Below, piece after piece: positions 1-5,854 of a DNA stretch of 31,315 nt; within the stretch, counting starts at the first letter, position 1; each line of letters opens with the position of its first letter. Source of the stretch: a bacterium (GTDB lineage: Bacteria > Patescibacteriota > Saccharimonadia > Saccharimonadales > Saccharimonadaceae); the NCBI GenBank assembly GCA_030428585.1, contig JAUIDL010000001.1, positions 1 through 31,315 on the forward strand, given 5' to 3'. The notes below the pieces were generated by a model. The model searched no databases. It had not been told where the DNA came from and saw only the letters and a program-made list of their open reading frames with translations. The translations under genes and the position numbers were made by a program.

Positions 1-199
1 CGTCTTTACCTTTGTTCCATTTGTGAACTTCGGTCTTAGTGTCGTCGCAGTTATCTTTGGTATCTTGGCGCTGAAAAAACGCGTCGGCAAAGGTATGGCT
101 ATCGCCGGTGTCGTCACTGGTGGTATTGGCCTATTGAGCACAGTCGTCCAGGGTATTTTCTGGCTGATAGTTATTGCTGCAGCTGCGGCACAGTCATAA
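1..199 (+). CDS. C-terminal part of a DUF4190-like small membrane protein (5' end outside window)
   Basis: An open frame enters from the left edge (first full codon at base 2) and ends with TAA at 197-199. The visible 65 residues form two hydrophobic helices separated by a short basic turn (LKKRVGKG), followed by a second Gly-rich helix ending AAAAAQS. The arrangement 'FGLSVVAVIFGILALKK...G...IAGVVTGGIGLL' is what is known from DUF4190 proteins, two-helix membrane proteins of unknown function. A clear intrinsic terminator follows 21 nt after the stop. The family call is moderate because the N-terminal part is missing; reality of the gene is well supported by composition, frame and terminator. 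Confidence 0.7.
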   Translation, partial: VFTFVPFVNFGLSVVAVIFGILALKKRVGKGMAIAGVVTGGIGLLSTVVQGIFWLIVIAAAAAQS

Positions 200-220
200 T
201 CGAACAAAACAACGTCAAAG

Positions 221-245
221 CCCGGCCAGAACAGCCGGGTTTTTC
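221..245 (+). terminator. Intrinsic terminator of the DUF4190-like gene
   Basis: Perfect 6-bp GC stem CCCGGC/GCCGGG (221-226 and 234-239) with a 7-nt loop, then TTTTT. The hairpin could also stop minus-strand transcripts arriving from the prepilin gene, whose stop lies about 95 nt away, since the minus side reads GCCGGGCTTTG. Confidence 0.8.
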
Positions 246-339
246 AATTTCGTGGCGATGGCAGTATGGAAACGTTGAAGCGAACCAAACTAGCACCATG
301 TCAAGCACCAATCGAGAGATAGTCGACAAGACTGTGCCT

Positions 340-1413
340 CTACAATGCAACACACCGCACAGCCAGTCCAGCCGACTTAACGTCGCCCCAGGCGGTGTTA
401 ATTGTGGTAGATAAAGTGCGCAGAAGCCACGCCATGTCACCATAGGTCGGGTCTGGTGTCGAAGCCCAAAAGTATCCACGACTAGTTTGGAAGTTAAACC
501 CGTTATACCAGCTTCCTGACCTCTGCGCGAGCCAGCCAGTTCGCAATCCGGCATCCGTGTCAGTCGCACCTCCATTTACCGCATTATTCAACGACGTAAA
601 TTCGCTCGCTGTTGGTAGTCGCCATCCCGTAGGACAGATAGTGACATCGGGGTTAGGCGCGGGAGTAGTCGCATTCAGACAAGCAGCAGTAGCTTGGCCG
701 CCCATCGCACCACACCAGTTGTAGAGATAGCCGTATTGGCCAGTACCGTCGGTCGAGGTGCTGGGGTCGGTTGGTTCGGTGGTGAAGTTGGTGGTGCTCG
801 GTACCACGTAGTAGCTGGGGACGGTATAGGTGGTTGAACCGCCGGTGCCGTTGGTCAGCGATGTGGTGTCACCGTAGGTGTTGGTGCCACTGCCGGCGTA
901 AGCGAGGTTGGTCAGCATCCAGCACTGGCCATCGGTCAGCTTTTGAATCCAGTAGCTGTGGTTGTCGCGGGCATCTACTACCCGTGTACGATCAGTGGGA
1001 CAATTGGCGCTAGACACGGTTTGAATGTCGTCGCCGGTGGCACCACAAGCACCATCGGCAAAGGAGCCAGTGACAGATGAGACGTAGATGCTGTCGACAC
1101 CGGCAGTACTGGAGGTACCGGTCAGGCAGTAGTCTTTGCCGTTGGAGCTATAGCTAAAGCTATTGCCCTCACTGGCGGTGATGTCAGTTGGCAGGGTTGG
1201 GGTGGGATAGCTATTGCCTTCGGCGTTGGCGACCCCGAGCTTCGTAGAGGCATTGCGAACATCCGATTTGAGTGAGGCTTCGGCGGCCTGGCGCGTGATC
1301 CCGTTGTAGGCGACGACGGTGATGGCGGCGAGAATCGCGATCACGACGATGACGATGAGGAGTTCGACGATGGTGAAGGCAGGGTGAGTTCGACGATGCG
1401 CGAGATGAAGCAT
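340..1413 (-). CDS. Type IV prepilin-like surface protein with C-terminal FISUMP domain
   Basis: 357 aa. The N-terminus (MLHLAHRRTHPA|FTIVELLIVIVV) is a class III (prepilin peptidase) signal: a short basic leader, cleavage before Phe, Glu at mature position 5, and a hydrophobic helix to about residue 36. Ala replaces the usual Gly at -1. After a pilin-like alpha-helix (about 37-60) comes a Ser/Thr/Gly-rich linker. Residues about 150-357 then carry the hallmarks of a FISUMP (Fibrobacter succinogenes major paralogous) domain: a VVDARDNHSYW..KLTDGQCWM block, GWRLPTASEF, a YFWAST block and a C-terminal LAVRCV. I chose ATG 1413 rather than the in-frame TTG at 1452, because a TTGTCA-N17-TACACT promoter ends 10 nt before the ATG and the -35 box covers the TTG. 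Likely a pilus tip or surface-displayed adhesin; function is inferred. Confidence 0.85.
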   Translation of the reverse strand: MLHLAHRRTHPAFTIVELLIVIVVIAILAAITVVAYNGITRQAAEASLKSDVRNASTKLGVANAEGNSYPTPTLPTDITASEGNSFSYSSNGKDYCLTGTSSTAGVDSIYVSSVTGSFADGACGATGDDIQTVSSANCPTDRTRVVDARDNHSYWIQKLTDGQCWMLTNLAYAGSGTNTYGDTTSLTNGTGGSTTYTVPSYYVVPSTTNFTTEPTDPSTSTDGTGQYGYLYNWCGAMGGQATAACLNATTPAPNPDVTICPTGWRLPTASEFTSLNNAVNGGATDTDAGLRTGWLAQRSGSWYNGFNFQTSRGYFWASTPDPTYGDMAWLLRTLSTTINTAWGDVKSAGLAVRCVAL

Positions 1414-1423
1414 AAGTGGTTTT

Positions 1424-1452
1424 AGTGTACGCTTACTTGAGAGGTTTGACAA
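1424..1452 (-). promoter_or_regulatory. Promoter of the prepilin/FISUMP gene (leaderless type)
   Basis: On the minus strand TTGTCA (1447-1452), 17-nt spacer, TACACT (1424-1429), then only 10 nt to ATG 1413. Predicted transcription start is 2-4 nt before the ATG, leaving no room for a Shine-Dalgarno site. Confidence 0.55.
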
Positions 1453-1496
1453 GGTATACGAGGACTACCTACAGACATGACGCCAACCAGACCAAA

Positions 1497-1520
1497 CCAA
1501 AACCCCCGGCAATGGGGGCT
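1497..1520 (-). terminator. Terminator after tRNA-Ser(CGA)
   Basis: Minus strand: CCCCC-ATTGCC-GGGGG stem-loop followed by TTTTGGTTTGG, 19 nt beyond the CCA end of the tRNA. Confidence 0.65.
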
Positions 1521-1538
1521 TCAACAACGTACGCAACG

Positions 1539-1626
1539 TGGCGGAGAGAGAGGGATTCGAACCCTCGATACCTTGCGGTATACCGCTTTTCGAGAGCGGC
1601 CAGTTCAACCACTCCTGCACCTCTCC
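1539..1626 (-). tRNA. tRNA-Ser(CGA)
   Basis: 88 nt with encoded CCA. Minus strand: acceptor GGAGAGG pairs with TCTCTCC (one G-U), discriminator G, anticodon arm CCGCT-CTCGAAA-AGCGG giving anticodon CGA (codon UCG), long variable arm typical of serine tRNAs, and T arm GAGGG-TTCGAAT-CCCTC. A TATAAT box lies 10 nt upstream. Confidence 0.96.
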
Positions 1627-1636
1627 TGACTAGGGT

Positions 1637-1642
1637 ATTATA
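1637..1642 (-). promoter_or_regulatory. -10 box of tRNA-Ser(CGA)
   Basis: Perfect TATAAT on the minus strand 10 nt before the tRNA 5' end. No good -35 box is visible at 16-18 nt because the preceding terminator hairpin (1660-1682) occupies that place. Confidence 0.5.
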
Positions 1643-1652
1643 CCATTCATCA

Positions 1653-1682
1653 CAAAAATAAGTCGCCTCCAGCGGGCGACTT
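1653..1682 (-). terminator. Terminator of the one-TM small protein gene
   Basis: Minus strand: perfect 8-bp stem AAGTCGCC/GGCGACTT (1660-1667, 1675-1682) with a 7-nt loop, followed by ATTTTTG. It lies 22 nt beyond the stop of the 69-aa gene. Confidence 0.8.
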
Positions 1683-1703
1683 ATCCCAGATATACTAAGG
1701 TGC

Positions 1704-1913
1704 TTATTGCCCAGCGTCAGTGGTCGGCGCAGGGGTTTCTACGTTCACATCGGTTGATGAGTTATTACCACCGGTGAGGTACGGCAAGCCGTAAATCAGT
1801 AGTAAAATCACGACAACCAGTCCCACGACCACCGCAATGATCGTCCCCGGACCAGACGAAGTTCGTTCGCGTTCAACGACGACCTCTTTCTCTTTCTGTG
1901 GTTCCTCAGCCAT
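1704..1913 (-). CDS. Small single-TM protein, unknown function
   Basis: 69 aa. Residues 1-22 are charged and hydrophilic (MAEEPQKEKEVVVERERTSS), residues about 23-46 form one strongly hydrophobic helix, and residues 47-69 are a Thr/Asn/Asp-rich tail. A Shine-Dalgarno AAAGGAG stands 7 nt before the ATG, and an intrinsic terminator follows the stop, so it is a real monocistronic gene. The acidic-basic N-terminus suggests N-in, C-out. No family recognised. Confidence 0.75.
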   Translation of the reverse strand: MAEEPQKEKEVVVERERTSSGPGTIIAVVVGLVVVILLLIYGLPYLTGGNNSSTDVNVETPAPTTDAGQ

Positions 1914-1980
1914 AAGATAACTCCTTTACTTAGGTTCCGGCGTCATTATAAACGAACGATTCTGAAGATAGGCTGATATT

Positions 1981-2538
1981 TTAAATAACGTCCGCTTGTC
2001 GCATAGCGTCAAGTAACAAGCGGATAGCGAGGGAGCGATGGCTCACCGCATCTTTTTCTTCACCTGACATTTCTGAAAATGTCTGCGTATGCCCATCTGG
2101 GATAAAAGTAACGTCGAACCCAAAGTCACTGCCTGGGCGCGGCGCAACAACCGTTCCATCAATATCACCTCTAACGACCAGTAGTGTGTCGCCGTCATAA
2201 TATGCCGCAGTGCACGACACGACCGCTTCAGCGCCGTCTTTTTCGCCTGCTAGTTTGTACAATGCGTCCTGGCCAAGTTTCTTCATGTAAAACTTGATAA
2301 ACGGACCAGGTAAACCTTTGAACTGCGCTAGGCCTGCTGAAACATCTTCAACAATTACCGGCTGTTTTAGCACCTCGTAGGCGCGTTTGACTTTGTCGGT
2401 GACGATTTCTTCTGGATCGTCGCTCTGAATCTCCATCAAATCAACATCATGCGACGCCAGTTCAACGCCTTCGGGCATCATGCGTTGCCATTCCCGTAAT
2501 TTATGTGCGTTTCCCGTTACGAATAAGATTTTTGTCAT
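1981..2538 (-). CDS. rdgB: RdgB/HAM1-family non-canonical purine NTP pyrophosphatase
   Basis: 185 aa, the usual family length. Members hydrolyse ITP, dITP and XTP to monophosphates, keeping deaminated purines out of DNA and RNA. The family's blocks are visible in order: FVTGNAHKL at the N-terminus (triphosphate loop), VEDVSAGL...LPGPFIKFY (about 62-84; metal-binding acids and base-binding Phe), a PGSDFGFDVTFIP block (about 133-145) and EMSGEEKDAVSHRSLA near the C-terminus. The start is ATG 2538, which sits exactly 6 nt after an extended -10 (TGC-TATACT), so the mRNA is probably leaderless. Fits a local group of nucleotide-processing enzymes. Confidence 0.92.
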   Translation of the reverse strand: MTKILFVTGNAHKLREWQRMMPEGVELASHDVDLMEIQSDDPEEIVTDKVKRAYEVLKQPVIVEDVSAGLAQFKGLPGPFIKFYMKKLGQDALYKLAGEKDGAEAVVSCTAAYYDGDTLLVVRGDIDGTVVAPRPGSDFGFDVTFIPDGHTQTFSEMSGEEKDAVSHRSLAIRLLLDAMRQADVI

Positions 2539-2544
2539 GAATCA

Positions 2545-2553
2545 AGTATAGCA
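2545..2553 (-). promoter_or_regulatory. Extended -10 promoter of the RdgB/HAM1 gene (leaderless)
   Basis: Minus strand TGC-TATACT, 6 nt before the ATG at 2538, so the A of ATG is the expected +1. It begins a few nucleotides after the T-rich tail of the terminator at 2555-2617. Confidence 0.6.
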
Positions 2554-2554
2554 A

Positions 2555-2617
2555 TAAAACAGAAGGCCCACGTCAGCGACGTGGAGCAATCTGTTGCTCG
2601 ACACGTGTGACGTGGGC
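2555..2617 (-). terminator. Long nested-hairpin terminator after the 92-aa gene
   Basis: Minus strand: perfect outer stem GCCCACGTCA/TGACGTGGGC (2608-2617 with 2566-2575), with an apical stem GAGCA...TGCTC near the centre, followed by CTTCTGTTTTATT. The apical motif resembles those in the terminators at 3886-3929 and 5021-5072. Confidence 0.7.
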
Positions 2618-2625
2618 AGGGTGGA

Positions 2626-2904
2626 TCAGTCGTCGTCGGGGGCGCGACGAACCGTGAAGGTGAGAATGCGGACAGTGTAGTCCTCGTAGTAGTCGACTTC
2701 GATATCCTCGAGGACACTGTTTCGCAAATGCTTCTCGACTCCTGCGGCTATTTCTTCCGCTTTGATTGCTGGATAGTCGTCGAGTTTTCGACGCTGTATC
2801 CAGCCAATCGAAACAATTATCGACCGTCCGAGCCCGATGTGGCGAGTGTGCGAATCGATCTTGTTGGCATAACTCTCAAAGGCTGCAAGCTTACCTTTGG
2901 CCAT
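2626..2904 (-). CDS. Conserved-looking small protein, unknown function
   Basis: 92 aa, soluble, with no membrane segment or signal. Contains a helix-rich middle (DDYPAIKAEEIAAGVEKHLRN) and a beta-like C-terminus alternating hydrophobics (VRILTFTVRR) with an acidic end DDD. A strong AGGAGG precedes the ATG by 4 nt and overlaps the TAG stop of the upstream 76-aa gene, so the two are coupled in one operon ending at the nested terminator. No family recognised. Confidence 0.75.
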   Translation of the reverse strand: MAKGKLAAFESYANKIDSHTRHIGLGRSIIVSIGWIQRRKLDDYPAIKAEEIAAGVEKHLRNSVLEDIEVDYYEDYTVRILTFTVRRAPDDD

Positions 2905-2912
2905 AATTCCTC

Positions 2913-3143
2913 CTAGATGTAAATCGGATCACCGTGAGGATTTGGTGCGGGTTCACACTTTGGGCAAAAGGGTACGATTTCGATTTGAACCTCGCCACCA
3001 CCAGCTGCCGTCATTCCTTTATACCAGATTGGGTGAGTTACCCTCTTGCCCAAAATGGTCATACCGCATGTTCGATGGATAAACTCCTCTCCATTCTGAT
3101 CGGATTCGTCAAGAATCGGATAAGCAGACTTGCTCTCAGCCAT
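2913..3143 (-). CDS. Small Cys/His protein, possible zinc-binding, unknown function
   Basis: 76 aa. Contains HRTCG in the middle (about 23-27) and FCPKC near the C-terminus (about 59-63). One C, one H and a CxxC could form a zinc ribbon-like site, but this is inference. The central segment (EEFIHRTCGMTILGKRVTHPIWYKG) is followed by a Gly-rich turn. The start ATG has GAGAGGTAAAG upstream. It is the first gene of a two-gene operon with the 92-aa gene; its TAG stop abuts the next gene's Shine-Dalgarno site. Confidence 0.7.
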   Translation of the reverse strand: MAESKSAYPILDESDQNGEEFIHRTCGMTILGKRVTHPIWYKGMTAAGGGEVQIEIVPFCPKCEPAPNPHGDPIYI

Positions 3144-3249
3144 TCTTCTTTACCTCTCGTGAATACAATGTGCAACCGCTACGTTTGAGGGTATAGCTTC
3201 ATTATTAACGCAGACTACTGTCACAAGGGCAAGCATAAGCAGGGGTTTG

Positions 3250-3277
3250 TTGATAATTCAAAATAAAATGTTATAAT
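3250..3277 (+). promoter_or_regulatory. Promoter of the small HAD phosphatase gene
   Basis: TTGATA (3250-3255), 16-nt spacer, TATAAT (3272-3277). The transcript would have a ~45-nt leader carrying AAGGAGG before the GTG start. Confidence 0.65.
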
Positions 3278-3330
3278 AACATACATCACACGCTTTACGC
3301 TTCCGCCCAACAACCGAAAGGAGGGGAGCT

Positions 3331-3807
3331 GTGACGAAACGTATCGGTATCGATGTCGGTGGCGTCATCACCGACCGTGTCAACAACGACGGCACTGACA
3401 CCAATTTTCGTGGAGACAACTTCATGAAAACGTCGGCGGTCAAAGGCGCGTTCGTTTTGATCAAGGACTTGATCGAGCGATACGGCGCCCAAAACGTCTT
3501 CATCGTGTCCAAGTGTGGACTCGTCATCGAAGACAAGACACGAAGGTGGCTCGATGGCCACAACTTCTACCAGTTCACTGGTTTCAATCCGGACAACCTC
3601 TACTTCTGTCGAGAGCGCGCTGACAAAGCGCCGATCGTACAGAGGCTCGGTATCACCGATTTCATCGATGACCGCGAAGAGGTACTCGGTTACATGAAGG
3701 GCATCGTCAAACGACGCTATCTCTTCGGACCACAGACCGTCGCTCCAGAGGACCCCGAGCTGATCATCGTCGCCACCATGCAAGAGGTGCGAGAGCACCT
3801 GCTGTAG
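3331..3807 (+). CDS. Small HAD-superfamily hydrolase
   Basis: 158 aa. HAD motifs are visible: motif I IGIDVGGVITD with nucleophile Asp8; motif II Ser60 in FIVSK; motif III Lys99 in RADKAPIV; motif IV Asp113/Asp114 in DFIDDREE. The second Asp of the usual DxD is Gly10, a change known in some HAD families, so acid-base chemistry may differ. The compact size without a large cap and the neighbourhood of nucleotide enzymes suggest a small-molecule phosphatase, possibly a nucleotidase; the substrate is not determinable. The start is GTG 3331, supported by AAGGAGG 7 nt upstream. The gene uses a more C-rich third position than its neighbours. A terminator follows at 3839-3878. Confidence 0.85.
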   Translation: MTKRIGIDVGGVITDRVNNDGTDTNFRGDNFMKTSAVKGAFVLIKDLIERYGAQNVFIVSKCGLVIEDKTRRWLDGHNFYQFTGFNPDNLYFCRERADKAPIVQRLGITDFIDDREEVLGYMKGIVKRRYLFGPQTVAPEDPELIIVATMQEVREHLL

Positions 3808-3838
3808 GCGACACACCCCGTTCACCCCAAGATCCAGG

Positions 3839-3878
3839 CAATGCCCGTCGATCGAAAGGTTGGACGGGTATTGTTTTT
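3839..3878 (+). terminator. Terminator of the small HAD gene
   Basis: CAATGCCCGTC (3839-3849) pairs with GACGGGTATTG (3863-3873) with one G-U, followed by TTTTT. Confidence 0.8.
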
Positions 3879-3885
3879 GAAACCA

Positions 3886-3929
3886 AAAAGCCCCGCGAAC
3901 CACCGCAGAGCTAAATGCTCAATGCGGGG
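3886..3929 (-). terminator. Nested-hairpin terminator of the SGNH gene
   Basis: Minus strand: outer GC stem GCGGGG/CCCCGC is read as CCCCGC (3924-3929) with GCGGGG (3891-3896), an apical stem GAGC-ATTTA-GCTC, then GCTTTTTGG. The TGA stop of the SGNH gene (3919-3921) lies inside the apical stem, so the last codons encode the 5' arm. Confidence 0.7.
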
Positions 3930-4476
3930 TGCGGAGCGGGTTGGTCGCTATGGTATTGGCAAAAGCATCGATTATTTTGGAATACGCCGCTTTATTCAAA
4001 TGGACGCCGTCATCCTCATGGTGCGCTTCTGCAAGCGAGGAAACTACTTCATTCCCGTCAACCACAGTAACATTAAACGATGCGCACACTGGCTGCAATG
4101 CCGACCTATATTCATGAAGAGAAGCATTAAACTGTTGTGTCTGATGTGTGTCAACAAGATTAACATCAGGGGAGGTAAACAAAATCTTTTGTGAATGGGG
4201 AAACGCAGCAAAGATTATCTCCATATTATGAAGGAAGTACTTTAGTGGAATGAGTGGCTTCCATGGCGCAACATCATTGCCACCATAAGAGAAGATGACG
4301 ACATCGGGCTGAAGCTTAGCTATTAGTTCGGCGCGCTTTGCGCCATCCTCAGACGTAAAACCGCCCGCAGAACAGTTGTATACGACCGTGTCTTGCATTA
4401 GGTGCTCAAGAGCCTCAGAGTAATCTTTACCAAATCTCCCAAGGTGGCTGTCACCGAATAATACAATACTCGTCAT
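3919..4476 (-). CDS. SGNH/GDSL-family hydrolase
   Basis: 185 aa. The four SGNH blocks are present: block I FGDSHLGR with nucleophile Ser10; block II Gly in SAGGF (about 36-40); block III YGGND with Asn67; block V DDGVHLN with Asp156 and His159 (DxxH). No signal peptide, so it probably acts in the cytoplasm as an esterase or acyl/acetyl hydrolase of unknown substrate. The start ATG overlaps the stop of the upstream deoxyribosyltransferase-like gene (ATGA at 4473-4476), so translation is coupled and the two probably serve one pathway. Transcription ends at the nested hairpin formed by its own 3' end. Confidence 0.88.
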   Translation of the reverse strand: MTSIVLFGDSHLGRFGKDYSEALEHLMQDTVVYNCSAGGFTSEDGAKRAELIAKLQPDVVIFSYGGNDVAPWKPLIPLKYFLHNMEIIFAAFPHSQKILFTSPDVNLVDTHQTQQFNASLHEYRSALQPVCASFNVTVVDGNEVVSSLAEAHHEDDGVHLNKAAYSKIIDAFANTIATNPLRTPH

Positions 4477-5006
4477 GATTTATTCCCTATTGTTTCCTGG
4501 TCGTCATAAGACTGCCTAAGCAGTCGCAGTGCCGTCGCCACCAACTCTTCTTTCGATTCAACAATCGGCACATCTGGTGCGTCCTGCGAAAATCGCCGTC
4601 GGATGTAGCGGGCATTGCCAAAGTTGTCCTCAACCCCAATCACCAGTTTGGCACCGTCTCGCTGGTGGCGCATTTTCCATTCGGCCAATTCAAAGCGAGT
4701 GGTTTGCGCATACGATCGGCCAGGGGTTTCGACGGTCTGCGCAGCCAGCCAGAACCCAATTACACCGGATTCTCCAGCCTTTCGCAAAAAATGTGTCTCC
4801 CAGTCGACTTGGCGCTCGTAGATAAATTCGCCTTCCGCATACTCTTTGCGAGGGGAGGTGACAATAATGCTCGGATCAGCATCATGAATCAACGCCGCCA
4901 CCTCAGACTGCCAATCAGGCGCTCCTTGAATCGGCCCTGCCAAAAAAATCGTCGGCTCGGTGACCTCTATAATTTCTGGTGGTTGAAGCAGACGGCGCTC
5001 GGTCAT
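4473..5006 (-). CDS. Nucleoside 2-deoxyribosyltransferase-like protein
   Basis: 177 aa. Family blocks: IFLAGPIQG at about 20-28 (nucleotide-binding loop after strand 1), ERQVDWETHFLRKA at about 64-77, VIGFWLA at 82-88, and TRFELAEW near 103-110, whose Glu106 is in the position of the catalytic Glu of deoxyribosyltransferases. Known relatives exchange the base on 2'-deoxynucleosides or hydrolyse the N-glycosidic bond; here the exact substrate is unknown. The ATG lies 6 nt after an extended -10 (TGC-TATAGT), so the operon mRNA should be leaderless. It overlaps the SGNH gene by 4 nt. Confidence 0.85.
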   Translation of the reverse strand: MTERRLLQPPEIIEVTEPTIFLAGPIQGAPDWQSEVAALIHDADPSIIVTSPRKEYAEGEFIYERQVDWETHFLRKAGESGVIGFWLAAQTVETPGRSYAQTTRFELAEWKMRHQRDGAKLVIGVEDNFGNARYIRRRFSQDAPDVPIVESKEELVATALRLLRQSYDDQETIGNKS

Positions 5007-5012
5007 AGTTTT

Positions 5013-5021
5013 ACTATAGCA
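5013..5021 (-). promoter_or_regulatory. Extended -10 promoter of the deoxyribosyltransferase-SGNH operon (leaderless)
   Basis: Minus strand TGC-TATAGT with 6 nt to the ATG at 5006. The TTTTT of the upstream terminator (5021-5025) runs directly into it; one T is shared. Confidence 0.6.
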
Positions 5022-5072
5022 AAAAGCCCCGTGTCACCACAGAGCAATCTGCTCAACATGGAGACCGGGGCT
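5021..5072 (-). terminator. Nested-hairpin terminator of the 156-aa gene
   Basis: Minus strand: outer stem AGCCCCG/CGGGGCT (5066-5072 with 5025-5031), an imperfect continuation, an apical stem GAGCA-GAT-TGCTC (5042-5054), then TTTTTG. Same plan as 2566-2617 and 3889-3929. Confidence 0.75.
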
Positions 5073-5089
5073 ATAGGAGGCCGCAGGAA

Positions 5090-5560
5090 TCACTCGACGA
5101 AACGAATGATGAATTCAGCGCCGCCCTTCATAATCAGCTCCGCATCAGGCAGACCTGCAGTCAGCGGGTGGGTATTGAGCCGCTCGACCAGCGCGGGCAG
5201 GCGGGGGAACCACACCTTCTGAAGAAGTGCCTGGGCTTCGTGAGTCATCGGAGGAAAGCGAAGGGCATCCCTCTGATAGATGATGAACTGGCTCGTCGAC
5301 GCGATCTCGCCAGGCTCCAAACCATCGATCAAGGAGTAGTTCCGCCAGTGCTGGCGCGTTGCCAGCCACCCCTTGAACGACGACAGGTCGACGCCAGGGC
5401 GTTCCATTTTACCGGTCGAACGCTCACGCTGCATTTTTTGGAAAAAGCCGACATACGTCACGACATTGTCCAAAAGGATTCCCAGCGCAGTAACCTCCAG
5501 GGCCTCCTGGTGCATCCCATCGAGTGCCTTTTTCTGTTGTGAATACGACTGTCCAACCAT
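5090..5560 (-). CDS. Soluble protein of unknown function
   Basis: 156 aa from ATG 5560; an in-frame GTG at 5569 lies too close to the GGGAAG Shine-Dalgarno site, which is 8 nt before the ATG. Predicted all-helical N-terminal half (about 8-45, SQQKKALDGMHQEALEVTALGILLDNVVTYVGFFQKMQRE), then a Trp-containing middle (KGWLATRQHWRNYSLIDGL) and a helical part with PALVERLNTHP; the C-terminus IMKGGAEFIIRFVE is beta-like. No signal or membrane segment, no family recognised. Ends 18 nt before the nested terminator. Confidence 0.75.
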   Translation of the reverse strand: MVGQSYSQQKKALDGMHQEALEVTALGILLDNVVTYVGFFQKMQRERSTGKMERPGVDLSSFKGWLATRQHWRNYSLIDGLEPGEIASTSQFIIYQRDALRFPPMTHEAQALLQKVWFPRLPALVERLNTHPLTAGLPDAELIMKGGAEFIIRFVE

Positions 5561-5665
5561 ACAAATCACTTCCCATCCTGTGTCGGGTTGATTGGGCTAG
5601 ATTTAATCATTACTGATGTGGTCAACAGATGCAAGCGTGAGCGTGACGGAAAACAACAGGATATC

Positions 5666-5757
5666 GCAGCAAGCTGCTCCTCCGTTCATTCGCTCAGAAA
5701 AGTAAACTTTTCATTCGCTTCATTCACTACACCGCACCTATTTTTGCTTCGCAAAAA
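5666..5757. repeat. Cluster of short-loop inverted repeats in a gene-free stretch
   Basis: The 294 nt between 5561 and 5854 hold no gene. They contain three tiny hairpins with 2-3-nt loops: GCAGC-AA-GCTGC (5666-5677), GAAAAGT-AA-ACTTTTC (5697-5712) and TTTTTGC-TTC-GCAAAAA (5741-5757). A 10-nt direct repeat TTCATTCGCT (5685-5694, 5710-5719) brackets the second. Function unknown. Confidence 0.5.
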
Positions 5758-5780
5758 CGGTTCTCAACTCAAACGGAATT

Positions 5781-5825
5781 TACCATAGAAAAAAGACGAG
5801 ATACTACTCGTCCTTTTTCTATGGT
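5781..5825. terminator. Bidirectional terminator after the HAD phosphatase gene
   Basis: Near-perfect 20-bp inverted repeat (TACCATAGAAAAA...GACGAG against CTCGTC...TTTTTCTATGGTA) with a 6-nt loop. Each arm puts a T-run on the 3' side of the GC-rich inner stem on both strands. It lies 29 nt past the stop of the minus-strand HAD gene. Confidence 0.7.
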
Positions 5826-5854
5826 ACGGCGTAGTAGAGGAAGCCAGAACAGTA

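Noticed and set aside
2728..3188. Plus-strand frames of 60-85 codons over the two small minus-strand genes
   Set aside because: No ribosome binding sites, no recognisable protein; the minus-strand genes have strong signals and form an operon.
3295..3903. Long minus-strand frame (202 codons) opposite the small HAD gene
   Set aside because: It is the antisense of a gene with clear HAD motifs, Shine-Dalgarno site, promoter and terminator; no start signal or family on the minus side.
4529..5542. Plus-strand frames of 70-185 codons opposite the deoxyribosyltransferase-like and 156-aa genes
   Set aside because: Composition typical of shadow frames, and they run through the nested terminator and promoter.
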